Below are positions 34,679-43,829 of a DNA stretch of 64,000 nucleotides, piece by piece. The DNA comes from JANQEU01 sp965601455 (GTDB taxonomy: Bacteria > Bacteroidota > Bacteroidia > Cytophagales > Cyclobacteriaceae): positions 4,402,001-4,466,000 of the forward strand of contig OZ271831.1 of the NCBI GenBank assembly GCA_965601455.1, in the 5' to 3' direction. The notes under the pieces were generated by a model. It made no database searches. It saw nothing but the letters and a program-made list of their open reading frames with translations, and was not told the origin of the DNA. The first letter of the stretch is position 1, and every line of letters begins with the position of its first letter. A program made the position numbers and the translations under genes.

Positions 34679-35392
34679 ATGACCAAACTTAGCGTAAACA
34701 TTAACAAAATTGCAACTCTGAGAAATGCTCGGGGAGGCAATAACCCAGAGGTAATCCAGGTGGCTAAAGACTGTGAGAGATTTGGAGCTGAAGGGATTAC
34801 TGTACACCCAAGACCTGACGAAAGGCACATCACAACAGCGGATGCACTTTCCCTACCGGGAGTCGTGAAAACAGAATACAATATTGAGGGTTATCCAGAT
34901 GATAGGTATATGGACATTATATCTCAGACCCTTCCTACCCAGGCTACTCTTGTTCCAGACGCTCCGGACGCACTAACATCAAATGCGGGATGGAATACCC
35001 AAAAACATGAGGAATTATTGACTGATATTATCACTAAGATCAAGAAAATGGGCGTAAGAGTATCCGTATTTGTGGATCCTGATCCGATCATGGTTCTTGG
35101 CGCAAAGACATGTGGAGCAGATAGAATTGAACTGTACACGGAATCTTATGCAAGTGGTTTTTTCACTGATAAGAAAGCTGCAATAAATGATTACATAACC
35201 GCTGCCGATAAAGCGAAAGAACTTCAATTAGGGGTTAACGCCGGACATGACCTTGATCTTAATAACTTGAGGTATTTGATTGAAACTATTCCTTACATCG
35301 ATGAGGTTTCCATAGGACATGCTTTAATCTGCGACGCCCTTTATTATGGATTGGAGAACACAATCCAAATGTATCTTGAAAGAATTAAATGA
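34679..35392 (+). CDS. pdxJ: Pyridoxine 5'-phosphate synthase
   Basis: 237 residues, a TIM barrel. Diagnostic segments are LSVNINKIATLRNARGG at the N-terminus, ITVHPRPDERHI, and the C-terminal VNAGHDLDLNN and EVSIGHALI with the catalytic histidines. It joins 1-deoxyxylulose-5-phosphate and 3-amino-2-oxopropyl phosphate to pyridoxine phosphate. It overlaps the next gene by 4 bases and diverges from yqeY. Confidence 0.97.
   Translation: MTKLSVNINKIATLRNARGGNNPEVIQVAKDCERFGAEGITVHPRPDERHITTADALSLPGVVKTEYNIEGYPDDRYMDIISQTLPTQATLVPDAPDALTSNAGWNTQKHEELLTDIITKIKKMGVRVSVFVDPDPIMVLGAKTCGADRIELYTESYASGFFTDKKAAINDYITAADKAKELQLGVNAGHDLDLNNLRYLIETIPYIDEVSIGHALICDALYYGLENTIQMYLERIK
34684..34691 (-). promoter_or_regulatory. 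Putative -7 element (TAAGTTTG) of the yqeY-like gene
   Basis: An exact TAnnTTTG match on the minus strand, 44 bases before the yqeY-like start. It lies inside the first codons of pdxJ, so the two divergent promoters would interleave. Confidence 0.4.
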
Positions 35393-36153
35393 AACTTAAC
35401 CATAAGGAATTCGGATCTGGCCCACCACTGCTGATCTTACACGGAGTCTTTGGATCACTGGACAATTGGGTAACAGTTGGCAAACAACTTGCTGAGAACT
35501 TCAAAGTGATTCTCGTCGATGCTCGGAACCATGGATCATCACCGCACAGCGACATTTTTGACTTCCATTCAATGGCGGAGGATGTGAGAGAATTGCTTGA
35601 TGAAAAGTCCCTGTCCGAAGCAAGCATTCTAGGGCATTCGATGGGTGGTAAAACAGCAATGACCATGTCTGGCATGTATCCAGAGCGCATCAAAAAATTG
35701 ATTGTTGTAGATATTGCACCAAAGTACTACCCCCCACATCACGAGAAAATATTCCAAACATTTGATGCGGTGAGATTAGATACACTTACCAGTCGTTCAG
35801 AAGCGGAAGAGCAAATGAAGTCCGTCATGGATGACTGGGGAGTCAGACAGTTTTTGTTAAAGAATCTTTATCGATCGAAGGACGGATCTTTTCGATGGAA
35901 ATTGAACCTGGAGACCATTAGGAAATCAATCGAAAATATCGGTGATGAAATGGACATAAAAGTGACTTACGATGGACCAACTCTTTTCATTCGAGGAGAT
36001 AAATCCGATTATATCGTGGACGAAGACAAAGCCAGAATCAATGCTCTATTTCCTGAGGGCAAGATCATCTCCCTGAAAGACGCAGGACATTGGGTACATG
36101 CTGATCAACCAGCTGCTTTGATCCAAACGGTAATATCCTTCTTATTAAGATAA
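35389..36153 (+). CDS. Alpha/beta hydrolase (YbfF-like esterase)
   Basis: 254 residues with the oxyanion segment LLILHGVFGSLDNW, nucleophile Ser84 in GHSMGGKT, acid in LFIRGDKSDYI and catalytic His in DAGHWVHADQP. The pattern LVDARNHGSSPHS is typical of the YbfF/ABHD11 group of esterases. The substrate is unknown. It overlaps pdxJ by 4 bases and the methyltransferase by 1 base (TAATG). It is a different branch from the hydrolase at 32859-33620. Confidence 0.9.
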   Translation: MKLNHKEFGSGPPLLILHGVFGSLDNWVTVGKQLAENFKVILVDARNHGSSPHSDIFDFHSMAEDVRELLDEKSLSEASILGHSMGGKTAMTMSGMYPERIKKLIVVDIAPKYYPPHHEKIFQTFDAVRLDTLTSRSEAEEQMKSVMDDWGVRQFLLKNLYRSKDGSFRWKLNLETIRKSIENIGDEMDIKVTYDGPTLFIRGDKSDYIVDEDKARINALFPEGKIISLKDAGHWVHADQPAALIQTVISFLLR

Positions 36154-36854
36154 TGGTTAATCGGATTTATCTTATACCTACCTACTTATCAGAGGATAAC
36201 GGACCTGGTTTTATTGCCAATGACGTTAAGGATATAATTAGTGAATTGACAGTTTTTGCGGTCGAGAATGTCCGTACTGCTAGAAGATTTATCAGCTCCT
36301 TAAAACTTGGAATAGACATAGAATCATTAGACTTCCACCTGCTTGATAAGAACTTTGATGAGACCCAATGTAACACCCTCTTCAATACATTGAAAGATAA
36401 CGATCTGGGAATTATTTCCGAATCAGGGTTACCAGGAATTGCAGATCCTGGTGCAATTGCAGTAAAACAAGCCCACAAGAGGAATATTCCTGTCGTCCCC
36501 CTATCCGGTGGTTCATCCATACTCCTTGGATTGATTTCTTCAGGATTCAATGGACAAAGATTTACCTTTCATGGCTATCTGCCTATTGACAAGGGAAAAA
36601 GAAAAGCCAGCATTCAACAACTGGAGAAAACATACGAGAAGACGGGCTACTCTCAGCTTTTCATTGAGACTCCTTACAGAAATCAACAATTATTAATGAG
36701 TTTATTGGAGACTCTGAAACCAAATACAAAGCTTTATGTCGGATATGATTTATCTGGTCGGAATATGCTTGCAAAAACTAAAACCGTGAATGAGTGGAAG
36801 ATAGAGTGCTTACAACTATCTAAAATTCCCTGCTTATTTGGCATCGGGGGATAG
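36153..36854 (+). CDS. SAM-dependent methyltransferase, RsmI-like
   Basis: 233 residues of the tetrapyrrole-methylase fold used by RsmI, the 16S rRNA C1402 2'-O-methyltransferase. Recognisable segments are FAVENVRTARRFIS, ISESGLPGIADPGAIAV (the DAGxPGISDPG loop with Asp replaced by Glu), VVPLSGGSSILLGLISSGF and FHGYLP. It is shorter than classical RsmI (about 280) and lacks its C-terminal extension, a form I recognise as common in Bacteroidota. Target RNA is inferred from the family only. Confidence 0.85.
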   Translation: MVNRIYLIPTYLSEDNGPGFIANDVKDIISELTVFAVENVRTARRFISSLKLGIDIESLDFHLLDKNFDETQCNTLFNTLKDNDLGIISESGLPGIADPGAIAVKQAHKRNIPVVPLSGGSSILLGLISSGFNGQRFTFHGYLPIDKGKRKASIQQLEKTYEKTGYSQLFIETPYRNQQLLMSLLETLKPNTKLYVGYDLSGRNMLAKTKTVNEWKIECLQLSKIPCLFGIGG

Positions 36855-36887
36855 TGAATAGAAGCTTTTTATTCTAAAGGAAAAAAC

Positions 36888-36895
36888 TAAATTTG
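36888..36895 (+). promoter_or_regulatory. Putative -7 element (TAAATTTG) of metK
   Basis: An exact TAnnTTTG match followed by CGGCC, 30 bases before the metK ATG, in the 70-base gap after the methyltransferase gene. Confidence 0.5.
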
Positions 36896-36924
36896 CGGCC
36901 TAATTATTACTAAAAGAGCAAAGC

Positions 36925-38178
36925 ATGCCTTATCTATTTACTTCAGAATCAGTTTCTGAAGGCCACCCTGACAAAGTAGCGGATCAAATTTCAGATGCAC
37001 TAATTGATCATTTCCTTGCGTTTGATCCGGAGTCCAAGGTAGCCTGTGAAACACTGGTGACAACTGGCTTGGTTACACTAGCCGGTGAAGTAAAGTCATC
37101 TGCTTACTTGGATGTTCAGGAGATATCAAGAGGGGTAATCGAGAAAATTGGTTACACGAAAAGTGAATACCAATTTGACTCGAAATCTTGTGCGGTTATT
37201 TCGGCTATTCATGAACAGTCAGAAGATATCAACAGAGGCGTTGACAGGGGAAATCCTGAAGAGCAAGGAGCAGGTGACCAGGGAATGATGTTTGGTTATG
37301 CAACCAATGAAACGGAAAATTTCATGCCCCTCGCCCTTGATTTAAGTCATCGATTGCTCAAAGAGCTTGCAGATTTACGTAGAGAACACGACGAGATAAC
37401 CTATCTCCGACCGGATGCTAAGGCCCAGGTTACTATTGAGTATGACGATAATAACCAGCCACTAAGAATCGATTCCATAGTGATATCAACTCAGCATGAC
37501 GAATTTGATAGAAACGATGATACAATGCTGGAGCGTATCAAATACGATATGATCAATATCCTAGTCCCAAGGGTAAAGAGTAAAATGTCATCCGACATCC
37601 AGGAACTGTTTAACGACGACATTAAGTATCATATTAATCCCACAGGAAAGTTCGTTATCGGTGGGCCTCATGGTGATACCGGATTAACCGGAAGAAAAAT
37701 TATTGTTGATACTTATGGAGGAAAAGGCGCACACGGTGGAGGAGCTTTTTCCGGTAAAGATCCTTCGAAAGTAGATAGGTCCGCGGCGTACGCTACCAGA
37801 CATATTGCCAAAAATCTGGTTGCTGCAGGACTTGCAGACGAAGTTCTTGTTCAGGTATCGTACGCAATTGGAGTAGTGGAACCGATGGGTATCTACATCA
37901 ATACTTACGGCACATCGAAAATTGATTTAAACGATGGGGAAATTGCAAACAAAGTATCTGAGCTTTTTGATATGAGGCCAGCTGCGATCGAAAAAAGGCT
38001 CAAACTCAGAGAGCCTATATATTCAGAGACTGCAGCATATGGACATATGGGTAGAAACCCAGAAACAAAAGAGGTCTCATTCAAATCAGGTAATCAAGAG
38101 GTTTCAAGGAAAATCGAGACTTTCACATGGGAAAAACTGGATCACGTGGAGGAAGTGAAGAAAGCCTTCAACATCTAG
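36925..38178 (+). CDS. metK: S-adenosylmethionine synthase
   Basis: 417 residues with all family signatures: SVSEGHPDKVADQISDA near the N-terminus, GDQGMMFGYA, GGPHGDTGLTGRKI, and the P-loop GGGAFSGKDPSKVDRSAAY. It makes SAM from methionine and ATP; the RsmI-like enzyme upstream is one consumer. It has its own putative promoter. It is about 30 residues longer than E. coli MetK, in line with Bacteroidota homologues. Confidence 0.97.
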   Translation: MPYLFTSESVSEGHPDKVADQISDALIDHFLAFDPESKVACETLVTTGLVTLAGEVKSSAYLDVQEISRGVIEKIGYTKSEYQFDSKSCAVISAIHEQSEDINRGVDRGNPEEQGAGDQGMMFGYATNETENFMPLALDLSHRLLKELADLRREHDEITYLRPDAKAQVTIEYDDNNQPLRIDSIVISTQHDEFDRNDDTMLERIKYDMINILVPRVKSKMSSDIQELFNDDIKYHINPTGKFVIGGPHGDTGLTGRKIIVDTYGGKGAHGGGAFSGKDPSKVDRSAAYATRHIAKNLVAAGLADEVLVQVSYAIGVVEPMGIYINTYGTSKIDLNDGEIANKVSELFDMRPAAIEKRLKLREPIYSETAAYGHMGRNPETKEVSFKSGNQEVSRKIETFTWEKLDHVEEVKKAFNI

Positions 38179-38372
38179 TCGCTAATTCAATAACCTACTT
38201 CTTTTCATGGGGGTCTGACTAATCCAGACTAATAACTTCCAAGGCTAATAGCATATTACGATTGAGACATTTAGCATTGATTGGAAGTTTGATATGCCTT
38301 GTATCCTGCTAATCGGATGACAAGGACCGGAATAAACTAAATTTCGCATTAGATTTTCTCCAAAGGAGAGAA
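38179..38372. other. Intergenic stretch after metK
   Basis: No gene seen. It holds a weak GTCTG/CAGAC hairpin near 38206 without a T-run, so not a clear terminator, and a TAAATTTC sequence near 38337 that is one base off the -7 consensus and could be the old promoter of the gene remnant that follows. Confidence 0.5.
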
Positions 38373-38782
38373 ATCACATACACTCGTTCATATGACGAGG
38401 CCTGGTATGTGACCAAACAGTTTCTTGAATTGCCGGTTTCAAATTTCCGAAAAACAGTTTATCTGCAAATTAATGAGGACAAAACCATTACGTTTTTTAG
38501 CATCACGGATGATTGCGAGTTTGAAAATGAAAATGGAATTGTAGGATTGCAGTCTACTGCAGGTGTCTTTCGGAGCTAAACTTTACGGATATTGCATTTT
38601 TGCGAACCTCAGAGGGTCAGCTCGAAGGGGATGACCAGGATGTATTTTTTCTTAGAGTACTGTTTCGCGAAGACATTCAGGTTTTTACAAATTGGATTAC
38701 TTGTTCTGAAGAGGAAATTACGGAACTTCCATCTTCACAGGTAGTTTTAAACAGTCTTCTTATCGTGTTTCTTGACGAGTAA
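38373..38782 (+). pseudogene. Frameshifted remnant of an unknown gene
   Basis: Two reading frames join into one protein-like sequence. The first (38373-38579) reads ITYTRSYDEAWYVTKQFLELPVSN... and ends at a TAA; the second frame picks up at about 38573 and reads ELNFTDIAFLRTSEGQLEGDDQDVFFLRVLF... to a TAA at 38782. The shift is consistent with loss of one base near 38565-38575. No ATG, GTG or TTG starts the first frame before its GTG about 15 codons in, so the 5' end seems damaged too. The putative product, about 135 residues, has no signal peptide and is not recognised. A sequencing error is the other explanation. Confidence 0.6.
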
Positions 38783-38957
38783 GAACGAGAGGATTATATC
38801 TTTCACCTGAACGTACTAAGAGAGGCGGAATATGAATAACCTGTTTAATTGCCGTACGTACAATTTTTGTATAATTCAGCCACAATTCAAACTTTTTGAG
38901 GACTAATACTGTATTATTTATTGTGTTCAGTCTATCGTACCATAAAACCAAACTTCC
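38783..38957. other. Intergenic stretch before the RND operon
   Basis: No supported gene. It should contain the promoter of the efflux operon, but no TAnnTTTG match was found. An opposite-strand frame of 63 codons here looks accidental. Confidence 0.5.
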
Positions 38958-40079
38958 ATGAGTCGAAAAGCCATCGCCTTCATAGTTGTGCCAATCCTAT
39001 TGGTAAGCGCATTTCTGTTTAGCAATTTCCTGGCAAGTAAGAAAGAACTGCCACCACAACGTCCGGTGCCAGAACCAGTGAATTATGTCAAAGTCACACC
39101 TGTAGAATACCGTACATTACCAGTGGAAATTGAGGTATTTGGTCGGGTTGGTTCCTCACAACAGGTTAATCTGGTTGCTGAAGTTGGTGGGAAACTGGAA
39201 AAAGGAGAAATTAATCTAAAAGAAGGAGAGAAATTTCGAAAGGGTCAGGTACTCGCTCAAATCAATCGCAGGGAACAGTCGCTTAATCTACAAGCAAGGA
39301 AAAGCAACTTTCTAAATCTCCTGGCGAATGTGATCCCAGATGTGAAAATTGATTACCCGGAGGAATACTCAGAATGGCAAAGATATTTTGACTCAATTGA
39401 CCTTGAGAAAAACCTACCTACACTTCCTGCGAGCATGTCGAGTAAGCTTCAGACCTTGTTGGCGTCCAGGTCTGTTCTAAACGAATATTATACTATAAAG
39501 AGTCTGGAAGAAAATTTGAAAAAATACACCTTGGTTGCTCCGTACACAGGTAGCATATTGTCGGTGAACCTCGAAATAAGCTCGGTTGTAAATCCTGGAG
39601 CGGCTATCGCCACACTGATAAGAACAGATAGATTGGAATTGAAAGTCCCTATACAGCAGGAAGACATTGAATTTGTTGAAGTGGGGACGGAGGTTACGGT
39701 TTTACAGGAGGATCAAAACAAGGAATGGAAAGGTAGAATAATCAGAAAGGCAAACTTCATTGACCCGAACAGTCAATCTGTCAACATCTACATCGATATC
39801 GAAAATGCACAGTCAGATGTATATGACGGACTTTACCTTAAAGCGGTCATACCCGGCAAATACGTAGATCAGGGAATGATTATCGACCGAAGCATAATCC
39901 GCAACAAAAGCGAAGTTTACGTTGTTCAGGACAGCCTCCTACAAACACACCAGGTCAAAATTGAAAAGATCGACGGAAACGAGGTGATTATTTCCGGCCT
40001 TGAAGACGGATTGCTGTTGGCGGTGGATGTACCATCCAATGCGGTCAACAATATGAAAGTAGAAATATCGAATAACTGA
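38958..40079 (+). CDS. RND efflux periplasmic adaptor (membrane fusion protein)
   Basis: 373 residues: an N-terminal membrane anchor (about 5-27), a proline-rich linker, the first half of a lipoyl domain (VNLVAEVGGKLEKGEINLKEGEKFRKGQVLAQI), a helical hairpin, the second lipoyl half (LVAPYTGSILSVNLEISSVVNPGAAI), a beta-barrel domain and a membrane-proximal domain. It links the inner-membrane pump encoded 5 bases downstream to an outer-membrane channel. No channel gene (TolC/OprM type) is in the window. Confidence 0.92.
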   Translation: MSRKAIAFIVVPILLVSAFLFSNFLASKKELPPQRPVPEPVNYVKVTPVEYRTLPVEIEVFGRVGSSQQVNLVAEVGGKLEKGEINLKEGEKFRKGQVLAQINRREQSLNLQARKSNFLNLLANVIPDVKIDYPEEYSEWQRYFDSIDLEKNLPTLPASMSSKLQTLLASRSVLNEYYTIKSLEENLKKYTLVAPYTGSILSVNLEISSVVNPGAAIATLIRTDRLELKVPIQQEDIEFVEVGTEVTVLQEDQNKEWKGRIIRKANFIDPNSQSVNIYIDIENAQSDVYDGLYLKAVIPGKYVDQGMIIDRSIIRNKSEVYVVQDSLLQTHQVKIEKIDGNEVIISGLEDGLLLAVDVPSNAVNNMKVEISNN

Positions 40080-40084
40080 TTCAC

Positions 40085-43000
40085 ATGAGACCAATTGTAA
40101 CCTTTTTTGTAAAATATCCGATTTGGGCTAACGCAATTATTGCGACTACCATGATCATTGGAATACTGAGTTACCTTTTTGGGCTAAAGAAATCGTTTTT
40201 CCCGGAAAGAGACCCACGCAACATCACTATTTCGGTGGTTTTTCCCGGGGCTTCCCCTGAAGAGGTTGAAGAGGGAGTTACCATAAAAATTGAAGAAGCC
40301 ATAAAGGGTATAGTTGGTATAGAGGAAGTAACATCGGTTTCCTCGGAGAATTCCGCTAGCATAAGTGTGCTTACTTCCGGTGATTATGATCTCGATGAAG
40401 TGACAACGGAAGTTAAAAATGCTGTCGATAGAATCAACTCTTTCCCGGTTAGTGCCGAGAAGCCCGTTGTTTTCAAAGAGAAAAGTACAAGTGTCGCCAT
40501 GTTCCTCGGGGTGAAAGGAGAAGTCTCTCTGATGGATCTTAAGAAAACAGCTGAAATTGTCGAAAACGACTTTCTCAATTCAGGCATCATTTCGCAAGTG
40601 CGTTTATCAGGCTTCCCTGACTTAGAAATATCCATTGAGGTCTCCGAGGAAGATCTCAGGCGATATAGCATCACTTTTGATGCCGTAGCAAATGCTGTGC
40701 GCTTTAATAATCGCGACATCTCAGGAGGATCAATTAAAACCCAGGACGAGGAAATAAAAATCCGGGCAAATTCTAAAGAATTTGATCCTGAAATCATCGG
40801 GGAAATAACTGTGAGAGCTAACCCTGACGGCACGAAAATTCTACTAAAAGACATTGCAAATGTCCGTATGGAATTTGCGGATATCCCCAACAAGGTATTT
40901 TCCAACGATCAACGGGCGGTGAGTATAATTGTTTCTAAACTACCTGAAGAAGATATAACCAAGATTAGTTCGTACGTTGAAGGCTATGTTCAAGAGTTCA
41001 ATAAGAAGTCTACTAACGTTGAACTATTTACCTACTTCAACTTTAATGATGTACTAACCCAACGCCTTGAATTACTAACTAAAAATTTTGGAGTAGGACT
41101 TCTTTTGGTCCTTTTAACGCTCGGTCTATTCCTTTCATTGAGGTTGTCTTTCTGGGTAGCCTTTGGAATCCCTCTTTCGTTCTTAGCCATGTTTATTGTT
41201 GGTGATCTTGCAGGAATCACAATAAATATGCTGTCACTTTTCGGTATGCTTTTGGTTGTAGGTATTCTGGTTGATGATGGAATAGTTATTGCGGAAAACA
41301 TTTACACACACTTCGAAAAGGGCAAAGATCCAAAACAAGCAGCTATAGACGGTACGATGGAAATGGTTCCGTCCGTTTTCACATCCGTAACAACCACCAT
41401 GATCGCATTTCTTCCATTGTTATTCCTAGACAATAATGGATTCACCAGTGAAATGTCGATTGTCGTCATAGCCTGTCTAGGTTTTTCCATGGTAGAAGCG
41501 TTCTTTGTACTGCCTGCTCACCTGGCCAGCAAGCGAATTCTTTCTAGAAGGGAAAACAGCAAGGGACTATATGTGCGTTTCAGGAAAACCATGGAGTCGG
41601 TCATTGAATTCATGCGTTATAAAGTTTACGCACCGATGCTTAACTTCCTTATTGGTTGGAAGTGGATTTCGTTCAGCTTACCTATGATATTCTTTCTTCT
41701 TGTTGTTGGACTATTCCGAGGAGGATTCATTAACTCCAGTTTCTTTCCTGTACCGCCAGCGGATGATCTAAACATGAATCTGAAACTCAAACCGGGGACT
41801 CGTGAGAATGTAACGGAAGCTATGCTCCGGCAATTTCAGGATTCTGTATGGTTGGTACATCAGGAAATACAAGAAGAATATGGATTTCAGGATTCCGTTA
41901 TCACTACAATCGACTTAATAATTGGAAGCTCATCAGGACGAGAGTCTGGCAGTCATGTGGGGCGTCTTGGAATAAACTTCGAAAATCTGGATGAAAAAAA
42001 TATTTCCGCTTTCGAGATCAACCAAAGGATCAGAAAAAAGATAGGAGATGTACCGGAGGCAGAGCAATTCTCCATTGGCAGTGTCAATTATTTTGGAAAA
42101 CCGGTTTCCATTTCTTTGAAGAGCACGGATATCGATCAACTTGAATCAGCAAAAACAGATCTTAAAAATGAGTTGGAACAAATATCCGCAATCAAAGACA
42201 TTACGGATAATGCATCCATTGGCCAACGAGAGATTGAGCTAGAACTCAAACCATTGGCCTACCTACTAGGTCTGACTCAACAGGAAATTACAAAACAAAT
42301 ACGCCAAGGTTTCTTTGGTGAGGAAGTTCAGCGCCTTCAAATAGGTACTGACGAAGTAAAAGTTTGGGTAAGGTATCCCGAAGAGGATCGATTGAGTATT
42401 ACTCAGCTGGAAACTATGAAGGTAAAAATGGCAAATGGGGCCGAATACCCTCTCACGGAGTTGGCCGACTACAAAATCGGACGTGGAGTGATCAATATCA
42501 ACCATTTTAATGGTAAAAGGGAGATACGCATCGACGCGGAATTGGCAAGCAAGGAACAAAGTCTACCTGATGTATTAGAGAAAATATCAGGAGACGTTAT
42601 GCCTGTTATCCAGGCGAAGTATCCTGGATTGGACTACACTTTCGAAGGTCAGTCCAGTAGAGGAGCAAGAGAGTTCGGATCATTGGCGCAGATAGGTCCA
42701 ATTGTGCTTATTCTACTGGTTCTTACGATTACACTGAATTTCAGGTCTTTCTACCAAACGCTGCTAATATTCTCGTTGATTCCTATAGGGGTAATTTGTG
42801 CAATGTTCGGACATTGGATTGAAGGAGCAGTATTTTATTATTCAATTAGTGGTTATGGTATTCTGGCACTATCAGGTGTAATCATCAATGATGCGGTAGT
42901 AATGCTTGATCGTTTCAATAGAAATCTCAAGGGAGGTATGATGATAAGGGAAGCTGCTTATGAAGCAGGAATTGCTCGATTTAGGCCAATTATATTGACA

Positions 43001-43276
43001 AGTCTTACAACTGTTGCAGGTCTTTATCCTCTCATTCTTGAAACTAGTTTCCAGGCACAATTTATCATTCCAATGGCAATCTCATTGGCATGGGGTGTAC
43101 TGTTGGGTACTTTCTTCATCCTGTCTTTCTTCCCTGTTTTCATTTTGGTTTTCAACGACATTCGGGTATTCATCTTCTGGATATTCCGAGCCATATTCAC
43201 CGGTGAAAGACAAAAACCGTCAAAGGAAGAAGTAGAACCGGCGATAATTGAAAGAACCAGAGAGCTACAGTTTTGA
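40085..43276 (+). CDS. RND efflux pump permease (AcrB/HAE family)
   Basis: 1063 residues with the twelve-helix RND layout: helix 1 (about 12-30), a large periplasmic porter/docking region, helices 2-6, a second periplasmic region and helices 8-12. The proton-relay motif is visible in helix 4 (GILVDDGIVIAENI), and the second half has ALSGVIINDAVVMLDRF. The opening VFPGASPEEVEEGVTIKIEEA is typical of HAE-type multidrug pumps. The substrate is not predictable. It is paired with the adaptor gene 5 bases upstream. No regulator gene is adjacent. Confidence 0.94.
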   Translation: MRPIVTFFVKYPIWANAIIATTMIIGILSYLFGLKKSFFPERDPRNITISVVFPGASPEEVEEGVTIKIEEAIKGIVGIEEVTSVSSENSASISVLTSGDYDLDEVTTEVKNAVDRINSFPVSAEKPVVFKEKSTSVAMFLGVKGEVSLMDLKKTAEIVENDFLNSGIISQVRLSGFPDLEISIEVSEEDLRRYSITFDAVANAVRFNNRDISGGSIKTQDEEIKIRANSKEFDPEIIGEITVRANPDGTKILLKDIANVRMEFADIPNKVFSNDQRAVSIIVSKLPEEDITKISSYVEGYVQEFNKKSTNVELFTYFNFNDVLTQRLELLTKNFGVGLLLVLLTLGLFLSLRLSFWVAFGIPLSFLAMFIVGDLAGITINMLSLFGMLLVVGILVDDGIVIAENIYTHFEKGKDPKQAAIDGTMEMVPSVFTSVTTTMIAFLPLLFLDNNGFTSEMSIVVIACLGFSMVEAFFVLPAHLASKRILSRRENSKGLYVRFRKTMESVIEFMRYKVYAPMLNFLIGWKWISFSLPMIFFLLVVGLFRGGFINSSFFPVPPADDLNMNLKLKPGTRENVTEAMLRQFQDSVWLVHQEIQEEYGFQDSVITTIDLIIGSSSGRESGSHVGRLGINFENLDEKNISAFEINQRIRKKIGDVPEAEQFSIGSVNYFGKPVSISLKSTDIDQLESAKTDLKNELEQISAIKDITDNASIGQREIELELKPLAYLLGLTQQEITKQIRQGFFGEEVQRLQIGTDEVKVWVRYPEEDRLSITQLETMKVKMANGAEYPLTELADYKIGRGVININHFNGKREIRIDAELASKEQSLPDVLEKISGDVMPVIQAKYPGLDYTFEGQSSRGAREFGSLAQIGPIVLILLVLTITLNFRSFYQTLLIFSLIPIGVICAMFGHWIEGAVFYYSISGYGILALSGVIINDAVVMLDRFNRNLKGGMMIREAAYEAGIARFRPIILTSLTTVAGLYPLILETSFQAQFIIPMAISLAWGVLLGTFFILSFFPVFILVFNDIRVFIFWIFRAIFTGERQKPSKEEVEPAIIERTRELQF

Positions 43277-43286
43277 TAAAAAATAA

Positions 43287-43311
43287 AGGCGGTTTGTTTA
43301 TCAAACCGCCT
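43287..43311 (-). terminator. Rho-independent terminator, mainly for the thioredoxin gene
   Basis: A perfect 10-bp stem (AGGCGGTTTG / CAAACCGCCT) with a TTTAT loop. Read on the minus strand it is followed by TTATTTTTTATC, a good U-tract. It lies between the convergent RND pump and thioredoxin genes; on the plus strand the U-tract is poor. Confidence 0.88.
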
Positions 43312-43343
43312 CTTCTAACCAAACCAAAGTTTACTTTTCGTAA

Positions 43344-43709
43344 TTAGTTCTCAACTGCGCTGAGAAGCTCCTTATCAATAATTTGCTCAAGAGTATTCTT
43401 AGGTAGTGCCCCGGGTTGCATCATGGGTTGCTTATCCTTAGGTATAAAAAGTATACTTGGAATACTGCGGATTTGGAATACAGCCGACAACTCCTGCTCT
43501 ACTTCAGTATCAACCTTGTAAATAACTATTTCAGGTTTCTCATTTGAGAGTTCCTCCAGAATCGGAGCAACCATTTTACAAGGACCGCACCAATCTGCAT
43601 AAAAATCTATAATTGCCGGTTTTTCCCCCTTGTATTTCCATTCCTTTTCGGTGGTATAGTCAAAGACTTTTTCTTTGAATTCCTCGGTAGTCAATTGTAT
43701 TGTAGGCAT
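43344..43709 (-). CDS. trxA: Thioredoxin
   Basis: 121 residues with the classical active site WCGPCK (Cys41, Cys44) in IIDFYADWCGPCKMVAPIL, and the cis-proline loop IRSIPSILFI. There is no signal peptide, so this is a cytoplasmic disulfide reductant and not a CcmG-type maturation protein. It is a single gene, separated from the rhomboid gene by 120 bases and closed by its own terminator. Confidence 0.95.
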   Translation of the reverse strand: MPTIQLTTEEFKEKVFDYTTEKEWKYKGEKPAIIDFYADWCGPCKMVAPILEELSNEKPEIVIYKVDTEVEQELSAVFQIRSIPSILFIPKDKQPMMQPGALPKNTLEQIIDKELLSAVEN

Positions 43710-43829
43710 ATCGTTTACTTAATTATATACGAATGTACGGGAACAAGGTGGCGAGGATTGTAACATCGATCACATTCGGAAGAATGGTCTTGATTAAGAC
43801 AAAAAACTTGTGATTTCCTCGTCCTGGAT

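Noticed and set aside
38179..38230. Terminator after metK
   Set aside because: The GTCTG/CAGAC stem has only five pairs and no T-run follows.
38760..38951. Minus-strand frame of 63 codons before the efflux operon
   Set aside because: It starts at TTG, runs through the probable promoter region of the adaptor gene, overlaps the end of the gene remnant and matches nothing I recognise.
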